Shown here one piece after another: positions 57,988 through 64,000 of a stretch of DNA of 64,000 nucleotides. The stretch is from Emcibacter sp048269205. GTDB lineage: Bacteria; Pseudomonadota; Alphaproteobacteria; Sphingomonadales; Emcibacteraceae. Position 1 is the stretch's first letter. Each line of letters opens with the position of its first letter. The notes under the pieces were generated by a model. It worked only from the letters and a program-made list of their open reading frames with translations, ran no database searches and had not been told where the DNA came from. Made by a program: the position numbers and the translations under genes. The stretch spans positions 1,364,001-1,428,000 of the forward strand of contig NZ_JBLXJC010000001.1 in NCBI RefSeq assembly GCF_048269205.1, in the 5' to 3' direction.

Positions 57988-58016
57988 ATGCCCCGCTGAG
58001 AGGCGGGGCATTTTTA
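57988..58016 (+). terminator. intrinsic terminator after skp
   Basis: TGCCCCGC and GCGGGGCA form an 8-bp GC-rich stem around TGAGAG, followed by TTTTTATTT. It closes the rseP-bamA-skp unit and separates it from fabZ. The rest of the 186-base gap has a TATAAA-like element at about 58096, which may be part of a fabZ promoter. Confidence 0.9.
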
Positions 58017-58155
58017 TTTCAAGGCCGAGTGGCATCCATCGGGGAAAAAGATATTGGCTTCTCCCCGACAGGGTTGTCTTTCTTGCCTTTGGCATATAAA
58101 AGCATTAAGACATCGCCATCAGGACTATGGTTCAGGAAGAAGGACTGGATAATTT

Positions 58156-58620
58156 ATGAGCGACGAAACCAAGGGCATTCCGACAGAAATTGACGTTCTG
58201 CGTATCATGGAACTTATCCCGCACAGATATCCCATGCTGTTGATAGACAGCCTCAAGGATATCGTGCCCGGTGAAACCGCTGTCGGTATCAAAAATGTCA
58301 CCATCAACGAGCCTTTTTTCCAGGGCCATTTCCCGGCACAGCCGGTTATGCCCGGAGTGCTGATTGTGGAAGCCATGGCCCAGACGTCGGCAGCCATGGT
58401 TATGCTGACCCTTGGACAGGAAGCAGAGGGCAAGATTGTATTCTTCATGTCCGTTGACAGTGCAAAATTCCGCCGTCCGGTGGTTCCCGGCGATCAGCTT
58501 GAACTGCATGTGAAAAAGGAACAAAACCGGCGCAATGTCTGGAAGTTTAGCGCCCAGGGCAAGGTAGATGGCCAGCTTGTTGCAGAGGCAACCTATACGG
58601 CCATGATCGTGGACGACTGA
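58156..58620 (+). CDS. fabZ: 3-hydroxyacyl-[acyl-carrier-protein] dehydratase FabZ
   Basis: Dehydrates 3-hydroxyacyl-ACP in fatty acid elongation. It is a 154-residue hot-dog fold enzyme. The active site has His58 in QGHFPAQPVMPGVL and Glu72 in VEAMAQ; an early motif is IPHRYPMLLIDSL. In most alphaproteobacteria it lies between lpxD and lpxA. Here it follows the skp terminator directly and is followed by a glyoxalase-like gene 14 bases downstream, so the flanking lipid A genes are missing. Confidence 0.97.
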   Translation: MSDETKGIPTEIDVLRIMELIPHRYPMLLIDSLKDIVPGETAVGIKNVTINEPFFQGHFPAQPVMPGVLIVEAMAQTSAAMVMLTLGQEAEGKIVFFMSVDSAKFRRPVVPGDQLELHVKKEQNRRNVWKFSAQGKVDGQLVAEATYTAMIVDD

Positions 58621-58634
58621 CAGGACGGGACCCA

Positions 58635-59027
58635 ATGACCGAATTTCGCATGCTTCATACCATGATCCGGGTGAAAGATCTGGACAAGTCCATTGATTTC
58701 TATTGCGGAAACCTGGGTATGAAGCTGCTACGGAAAAAGGATTATCCCGAAGGGGAGTTTACCCTCGCATTCGTAGGGTACGGTGATGAGGCGAATAATA
58801 CTGTCATCGAGCTTACCCACAACTGGGGACGTGAAGAGCCTTATGATCTCGGCAATGGCTTCGGCCATATCGCACTCGGTGTCAGAGGTATTTATGATGT
58901 CTGTGGCAAGCTGGAAGCGCAGGGAGTGGAAGTTCCCCGGAAGCCGGGACCGATGAAGCATGGATCGACAGTTATCGCCTTCATCAAGGACCCCGACGGA
59001 TATATGATCGAACTGATTGAAAAATAA
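58635..59027 (+). CDS. gloA: lactoylglutathione lyase (glyoxalase I)
   Basis: Isomerises the hemithioacetal of methylglyoxal and glutathione to S-lactoylglutathione, detoxifying methylglyoxal. It is a 130-residue VOC-fold protein. Metal-ligand positions are readable as MLHTMIRVKDL (His7), TVIELTHNWG (Glu), GFGHIALGV (His) and YMIELIEK (Glu), the His/Glu/His/Glu set of GloA. Its place between fabZ and gltA is unusual, since this is where lpxA, lpxI and lpxB normally lie in the class. It ends at a bidirectional terminator. Confidence 0.94.
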   Translation: MTEFRMLHTMIRVKDLDKSIDFYCGNLGMKLLRKKDYPEGEFTLAFVGYGDEANNTVIELTHNWGREEPYDLGNGFGHIALGVRGIYDVCGKLEAQGVEVPRKPGPMKHGSTVIAFIKDPDGYMIELIEK

Positions 59028-59051
59028 TATCGCTGATTTATCAGACACAAA

Positions 59052-59077
59052 AAAAGCCCGGTAAAAACCGGGCTTTT
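59052..59077. terminator. bidirectional terminator between gloA and gltA
   Basis: AAAAGCCCGG and CCGGGCTTTT form a perfect 10-bp stem around TAAAAA. T runs on both strands allow it to serve gloA on the plus strand and gltA on the minus strand, which converge here. Confidence 0.92.
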
Positions 59078-59096
59078 CTTTTGTAGTCTGAATATT

Positions 59097-60413
59097 TTAA
59101 CGCTTGTCGATCGGAACGAAAGAGCGTTTCGGGGATCCGGTAAACAGCTGACGCGGACGACCGATTCTCTGGGTCGGGTCCTCGATCATTTCACCCCACT
59201 GTGCAATCCAGCCCACGGTACGGGCCAGCGCAAACAGAACTGTGAACATCTCTGTCGGGAAGCCCATGGCTTTCAGAATGATGCCGGAATAGAAGTCCAC
59301 ATTCGGGTAGAGTTTCTTTTCACCGAAATATTCGTCTTCAAGAGCAATCCGCTCCAGTTCGCGGGCCACATCCAGAAGCGGATCATCGTTGATACCCAGC
59401 TCGCGCAGAACCTGGTGAGCGGTATCCTGCATGACCTTGGCGCGCGGGTCATAGTTTTTATAGACCCGGTGACCGAAGCCCATGAGACGGAAAGGATCGT
59501 TTTTATCCTTGGCCCGGTTAATGAATTCGGGGATGTTGTCCACATGGCCGATTTCGTTGAGCATGTTCAGGCAGGCCTCGTTGGCGCCACCATGTGCCGG
59601 ACCCCAGAGGGAGGCGATGCCGGCCGCAATACAGGCAAAGGGGTTTGCGCCGGAAGAGCCCGCCAGACGAACTGTTGATGTAGAGGCATTCTGCTCGTGG
59701 TCGGCATGCAGTGTGAAAATTTTGTCCATGGCTTTGGCGAGAACCGGGCTAACTTCATAGGGCTCGCAGCTGGGAACACCGAATGTCATATAAAGGAAGT
59801 TCTCGGCATAGCTGAGGTCGTTGCGCGGATATACGAACGGCTGGCCAACGGAATATTTATAGGACATGGCTGCAATGGTCGGCATTTTCGCAATCAGGCG
59901 ATAGGATGCGATCTTGCGCTGTTTTGGATCGCTGATGTCGGTGCTGTCATGATAGAAAGCGGACATGGCGCCGACCACGCCGACCATGATGGCCATGGGA
60001 TGGGCGTCGCGGCGGAAGCCGCTGAAAAACTTGGCCATCTGCTCATGAATCATCGTGTGATACGTGATGTCATGAGAAAATTTTTCTTTTTCCGCTTTGT
60101 TTGGCAGTTCGCCGTTGAGCAGAAGGTAGGCCACTTCCATAAAGTCTGCATTATTGGCAAGTTCATCGATCGGATAACCGCGATATAGCAGCACACCTTC
60201 GTCACCATCAATATAGGTGATGCTGGATTCACAACTGGCAGTGGAGGTAAATCCGGGATCGTAGGTGAACATTCCGGTGTCCCTGTAAAGGGTGCGAATG
60301 TCAATGACGTCCGGTCCGACAGAGCCCTTGAAAATCGGTAGCTCAGTGGTTTTATCTCCGACCGTCAGTTTTGCAGTTTCTCCTGAAACCGTTTTTTCGA
60401 ATTTATTTGACAT
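59097..60413 (-). CDS. gltA: citrate synthase
   Basis: Condenses acetyl-CoA and oxaloacetate to citrate at the entry of the TCA cycle. It has 438 residues, the hexameric type II form regulated by NADH in many Gram-negatives. Catalytic segments are HADHEQNASTSTVR, GFGHRVYKNYDPRA (with the family His) and DFYSGIILKAMG. The ATG at 60413 has GGAAAGGAAG upstream. gltX lies upstream on the same strand, with a 171-base gap that holds an inverted repeat (CGCAAAT at 60552, ATTTGCG at 60577) just past the gltX stop. Confidence 0.98.
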   Translation of the reverse strand: MSNKFEKTVSGETAKLTVGDKTTELPIFKGSVGPDVIDIRTLYRDTGMFTYDPGFTSTASCESSITYIDGDEGVLLYRGYPIDELANNADFMEVAYLLLNGELPNKAEKEKFSHDITYHTMIHEQMAKFFSGFRRDAHPMAIMVGVVGAMSAFYHDSTDISDPKQRKIASYRLIAKMPTIAAMSYKYSVGQPFVYPRNDLSYAENFLYMTFGVPSCEPYEVSPVLAKAMDKIFTLHADHEQNASTSTVRLAGSSGANPFACIAAGIASLWGPAHGGANEACLNMLNEIGHVDNIPEFINRAKDKNDPFRLMGFGHRVYKNYDPRAKVMQDTAHQVLRELGINDDPLLDVARELERIALEDEYFGEKKLYPNVDFYSGIILKAMGFPTEMFTVLFALARTVGWIAQWGEMIEDPTQRIGRPRQLFTGSPKRSFVPIDKR

Positions 60414-60584
60414 ATAACCACTTCCTTTCCTTCAAATCAGTGCCGGGAACCATCACGTTTGACCGCTCCGCTTTCAATCATTAGTCATCAACTATGAACA
60501 GTATATTACATAAAGTTATATATAAATAATGACTAACCACTTATTAATAACCGCAAATATATATGCGCTAACGTGCATTTGCGA

Positions 60585-62003
60585 TTAGCCTGCCTGATCC
60601 CGTATCCGGGCCAGACTTTCTTCTTTTCCAAGCCATATCAGAACATCATATATTCCGGGCGACATATTGCTGCCGGTGAGAGCGGCCCGCAGAGGCTGGG
60701 CAATCTTGCCAAGCTTGAGTTCCTGTACTTCGGCAAAGGACCGGATTTCCTCTTCCAGGGTTTCAAGTTCCCAGTTTTCTATGGCTTCCAGCTGCGCAAC
60801 AAGCTTGTCCAGCATGGCCCGTGCATCCTCGCCCAGAAGCTTTTCCGCTTTGGGTACCAGGGTTAACGGGCGTTTGGCAAACAGGAACAGCGTGCTTTCA
60901 GCAAGTTCGATCAAATTTTTCGCCCTTGGCTTGAACTCGTCCATGCTGGAGACAAGCATGGACATCTCGTCCTCCGCCAGTGGGCGGCCGATGGCCCCTT
61001 CAATCCTATCACGGATATGCGCGGCCAGCATTTCGTTGCTTTCCACTTCCCGCATGTAATGACCGTTGAGGCTTTCCAGCTTGGCGAAATCAAACCGGGC
61101 AGGGGATTTGCCGATACCTTCGAGGCCGAACCATTCAATGGCCTGCTGTTCGGAAATAATTTCGTCATCGCCGTGCGCCCAGCCAAGCCGCAACAGGTAG
61201 TTTTTCAGGGCCGTCGTCAGATATCCCATATCGCGATAGGCATCCACACCAAGTGCGCCGTGGCGTTTTGACAATTTTGCACCGTCCGGACCGTGAATAA
61301 GCGGGATATGGGCATATTCCGGCAGATCCCAGCCGATGGCCTTGATCAGCTGGGCCTGGCGAAAAGCATTGGTCAGGTGATCATCACCCCGGATAACATG
61401 GGTTACGCCCATGTCATGGTCATCGACCACAACGGAAAGCATGTAAGTGGGGGAGCCGTCTGCCCTGAGCAGGATCATGTCGTCAAGCTGAGCGTTGGCA
61501 ACGGTAACCTTGCCCTGCACATGGTCGTCTATGATCTGTTCGCCTTCCTGCGGGGCCTTGAAACGCACGACCGGGGGTACACCTTCCGGGGCGTCTGAAG
61601 TCGGTCTGTCACGCCAGCGGCCGTCATATTTCAGGGGGCGGCCTTCCGCCCGGGCCTTGTCACGCATTTCCTGCAGTTCTTCCTGTGAGCAATAGCAATA
61701 ATAGGCCTTGCCTTCGTCCAGCAGTTTCTGCGCCACTTCCACATGCCGGTCACGCCGGGCGTATTGATAGACCACGTCACCGTCATGATCCAGGCCGAGC
61801 CAGCTCATGCCGTCGAAAATGGCCGCCACGGCCTCTTCCGTTGATCTCTTGCGATCGGTGTCTTCAACTCTCAGTAAAAACTCGCCGCCGTGGTGTTTGG
61901 CAAACAGCCAGTTAAACAGTGCGGTTCTGGCGCCTCCGATGTGCAGAAATCCGGTGGGAGACGGTGCGAAACGTGTCACAACTTTTTTGTTCTGAGTTAC
62001 CAT
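60585..62003 (-). CDS. gltX: glutamyl-tRNA synthetase
   Basis: Class I aminoacyl-tRNA synthetase that charges tRNA-Glu, and in many alphaproteobacteria also tRNA-Gln for later amidation. It has 472 residues from the ATG at 62003, preceded by GGGG at good spacing. A start 29 codons upstream would add a hydrophobic stretch with no support. The HIGH-type motif is APSPTGFLHIGGARTALFNW, and the KMSKS-type motif is AKLSKRHGALGV. The gene order gltA-gltX, with comEC divergent, is typical of the class. Confidence 0.97.
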   Translation of the reverse strand: MVTQNKKVVTRFAPSPTGFLHIGGARTALFNWLFAKHHGGEFLLRVEDTDRKRSTEEAVAAIFDGMSWLGLDHDGDVVYQYARRDRHVEVAQKLLDEGKAYYCYCSQEELQEMRDKARAEGRPLKYDGRWRDRPTSDAPEGVPPVVRFKAPQEGEQIIDDHVQGKVTVANAQLDDMILLRADGSPTYMLSVVVDDHDMGVTHVIRGDDHLTNAFRQAQLIKAIGWDLPEYAHIPLIHGPDGAKLSKRHGALGVDAYRDMGYLTTALKNYLLRLGWAHGDDEIISEQQAIEWFGLEGIGKSPARFDFAKLESLNGHYMREVESNEMLAAHIRDRIEGAIGRPLAEDEMSMLVSSMDEFKPRAKNLIELAESTLFLFAKRPLTLVPKAEKLLGEDARAMLDKLVAQLEAIENWELETLEEEIRSFAEVQELKLGKIAQPLRAALTGSNMSPGIYDVLIWLGKEESLARIRDQAG

Positions 62004-62205
62004 ATAACCCCGATTGCGAAGATGAATAATTAAACGGTATGTGAAGATGCTAATGGCTAGCAGATTTGCTATAATGACCTTCACAGCCAACAGGTTGGCC
62101 AGTTTCTAGCACATTTCAGGGAAAAAAAGAAACACTGTTGTGCAAAAAAAGACGTATTTTTCCGCATTGCACATAAAATAGATAGCCCAAAGGGGGGGGA
62201 AGCAA

Positions 62206-64000
62206 ATCGAGCGGATACGCAAACTGGAAGAATTCACCTTTCTGGAGAGAAACAGGTTTTTTCTCTGGATTCCCGTGCTTATTGGGACGGGGGTGGGTGT
62301 CTATTTCCTGTTTGATATGGAACCTTCTCTTGTCTGGACTGGTGCGCCGCTGGTTCCGTTGCTGATAGCGGGGTATGCATCTGGTCGGGTCCATCATGAT
62401 ATGCCGCTGATTTTCGGCGCCCTTTTCTGGTTTAATCTGGGGCTTTTTATTGTCGGCGCCCGGGCCTATGTGCTGGATACCCCGATGGTTCTTCGTGAAA
62501 GCCGGGTGATGAGCATCACCGGGCAGGTGGAAAAGGTGCAGCAGTCCGGGAACGCAGCTCTGAGGCTGGTGATATCCGGGGTTCATCTGCCGGAGCGACT
62601 GGTGTCTTCCCCTGCGCGGGATCTTTCGGTTCGCATTACGGTCAGAAAATTTTCCAGGACGCCACAGGCAGGGGATACAGTCAGATTGCCGGCTGTGCTT
62701 ATGCCGCCCCCCACTGCAAGCCTGCCCGGGGGATATGATTATGCGCGCCAGCTCTGGTTTCAGGGCATAGGCGGTGTGGGGTACGCCGTTGGGGAACCGG
62801 AGGTGACAGCTCGGCCGCCGGGATGGGTGGACAGGGTCGGGCAGTATCGCCAGGCCCTGGCGGAGCGCATCCGACTGGCATACCCCGGCGACAGGGGAGG
62901 ATTGGCGGCGGCGCTGATTACCGGGGTAAGGGACGGCATATCGGAACAAACCACGGAGAATATGAGGGACGCCGGCCTTGCTCATCTGCTCGCCATCTCC
63001 GGGTTACATATGGGGCTGTTCACGGGCGCTATCTTCTTTTTTGTGCGTCTGCTGCTAGCAGGATTTCCTTCACTGGCTCTTAACCTTCCCATTAAGAAGT
63101 ATGCCGCTGGTCTTGCTGTGCTCGGGGGCGCCGTCTATTTGTTGCTGAGCGGCGGAAGTATTCCCACTATTCGGGCCTTTATCATGGTCTCTATTGTGTT
63201 TCTCGGGGTGATGTTTGACAGAAAGGCCATTTCGCTACGGCTTGTGGCGCTGGCGGCCATCCTGTTGCTGCTTGCCACACCCGAAGTGCTCCTTTCCATC
63301 AGCTTCCAGATGTCCTTTGCAGCGGTGACAGGACTGGTGTATTTTTATGAAAGATATGGGGCTAGTCTGACCCGCTGGAGCAACCGGGAAAACAGTATGT
63401 TCCGCAAGGTTGTGGGATATCAGCTCGCCATCGTGCTGACCACGATCATCGCGGAACTGACCATCGGCCCAATCGCCCTGTTTCATTTCAATCGTATTGT
63501 ACACTTCGGTCTTCTGGCCAATCTGGTGGCCATGCCGGTCATGGCGCTATGGGTCATGCCCTGGATTGTCATATATCTGTTGCTGCTGCCAGTGCAAATG
63601 GAAAATCTGGCTCTTCAGCCGATGATGTTTGGTCTTGATGTGATCATTGCCTGCGCCGGTTATGTAGCAAAATTGCCCTGGTCCATCAGTCTCATACCGT
63701 CCATGGGAACCGGGGCCCTGGTCACCATGGTTATCGGGGCACTCTGGTTTATACTCTGGCAGGGTAAGATCCGGCGGGCGGGGCTGTTTATTTTTCTGGC
63801 GGGAGTGGGCCTGGCGCTTTTTTACAGGACACCGGATATCATGATCGACAACAGGGGACGGTTAATCGCTGTAAAGGGGGCGGATGGGGACCTCAGGCTT
63901 TCCGACAGGCGGGGCAGCCGGATTGTCCGGGAACAGTGGGCGCAATATTATGGTCAGGAAAGGGCGGATAAATGGATATCATCCGAAGATGGCCAGTCTG
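62206..64000 (+). CDS. comEC: ComEC/Rec2-family DNA-uptake membrane protein (partial, C-terminus beyond right edge)
   Basis: Inner-membrane channel protein for uptake of single-stranded DNA in natural transformation. About 598 codons are in the window and the frame is open to the end. Visible are the first membrane helices, a DUF4131-type OB region (about 60-190), and the competence domain, beginning around GLAAALITGVRDGIS and AHLLAISGLHMGLF with many membrane helices. The C-terminal metallo-beta-lactamase-like domain would lie past the edge. The start is unclear: after the in-frame TAG at 62179, no ATG, GTG or TTG occurs before GTG at 62275. That start would remove much of the N-terminus. 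An ATC at 62206 has a G8 tract at ideal ribosome-binding distance and is given here as a provisional start. Confidence 0.85.
   Translation, partial: MERIRKLEEFTFLERNRFFLWIPVLIGTGVGVYFLFDMEPSLVWTGAPLVPLLIAGYASGRVHHDMPLIFGALFWFNLGLFIVGARAYVLDTPMVLRESRVMSITGQVEKVQQSGNAALRLVISGVHLPERLVSSPARDLSVRITVRKFSRTPQAGDTVRLPAVLMPPPTASLPGGYDYARQLWFQGIGGVGYAVGEPEVTARPPGWVDRVGQYRQALAERIRLAYPGDRGGLAAALITGVRDGISEQTTENMRDAGLAHLLAISGLHMGLFTGAIFFFVRLLLAGFPSLALNLPIKKYAAGLAVLGGAVYLLLSGGSIPTIRAFIMVSIVFLGVMFDRKAISLRLVALAAILLLLATPEVLLSISFQMSFAAVTGLVYFYERYGASLTRWSNRENSMFRKVVGYQLAIVLTTIIAELTIGPIALFHFNRIVHFGLLANLVAMPVMALWVMPWIVIYLLLLPVQMENLALQPMMFGLDVIIACAGYVAKLPWSISLIPSMGTGALVTMVIGALWFILWQGKIRRAGLFIFLAGVGLALFYRTPDIMIDNRGRLIAVKGADGDLRLSDRRGSRIVREQWAQYYGQERADKWISSEDGQS

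Noticed and set aside
62116..62985. 289-codon reverse-strand open frame across the comEC start
   Set aside because: Its translation is Pro/Arg-rich and unlike any protein, while the forward frame reads as ComEC with membrane helices and competence-domain motifs.

Overview
The window is a stretch of alphaproteobacterial chromosome with moderate GC, made up mostly of housekeeping genes in long, tightly spaced operons. The class assignment rests on gene order and protein types. A complete 14-gene nuoA-N operon runs into birA-coaX-rnj-mce-DUF1467. It is followed by a short-form proS, lolC/E, lolD and dnaE. A second run is rpsB-tsf-pyrH-frr-uppS-cdsA-dxr-rseP-bamA-skp, followed by fabZ and by gltA-gltX-comEC. 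A marine lineage near Kordiimonadales/Emcibacterales is my guess from overall protein character, not something the sequence proves.

Layout. 1-3.5 kb: an RND efflux pump (permease cut by the left edge, plus adaptor), divergent from a TetR-type regulator, with a perfect inverted repeat between them. 3.5-6.1 kb: an unrecognised 185-residue protein, then glnA and glnB with a sigma-54 type promoter. 6.3-10.2 kb: tRNA-His, a DUF885 lipoprotein peptidase, a fused NAD(P)HX epimerase/dehydratase and tRNA-Leu. 10.3-17.6 kb: a protein quality-control block (tig, clpP, clpX, lon, hupB), then tRNA-Val and tRNA-Asp. 17.9-36 kb: respiratory complex I and its downstream genes. 36.2-44.8 kb: a small secreted protein, proS, the Lol exporter, a DUF1761 membrane protein, DNA polymerase III alpha and a NUDIX hydrolase. 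44.8-47.3 kb: two tandem THxN-type PEP-CTERM surface proteins. 47.5-59 kb: translation, isoprenoid, phospholipid and outer-membrane assembly genes. 59-64 kb: citrate synthase, glutamyl-tRNA synthetase and a ComEC gene cut by the right edge.

The strongest new signal is at the PEP-CTERM pair. Each gene has a near-consensus -24/-12 (sigma-54) promoter. Upstream of each lie two copies of a 17-bp site, TGTCRR-N5-TTTACA, at nearly identical distances (about 80 and 200 bp before the -24 element). Promoter and gene were apparently duplicated together as a unit of about 1.26 kb, and the regulatory elements were kept while spacer sequence diverged. This points to a sigma-54-dependent enhancer-binding regulator of exosortase substrates, encoded outside the window.

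Other points of interest: lpxD, lpxA, lpxI and lpxB are absent from the places in the bamA-to-gltA cluster where alphaproteobacteria usually carry them. Trigger factor carries a long Lys/Ala/Pro repeat tail, and ribosomal protein S2 carries an acidic Glu/Ala/Pro tail. The 185-residue protein ends in two FliM/CheZ-like peptides. comEC has no ATG, GTG or TTG at its expected start, which follows a run of eight G. No CRISPR array, insertion sequence, prophage or rRNA gene was seen. All functional calls come from reading translated sequence and motifs; no database search was run.
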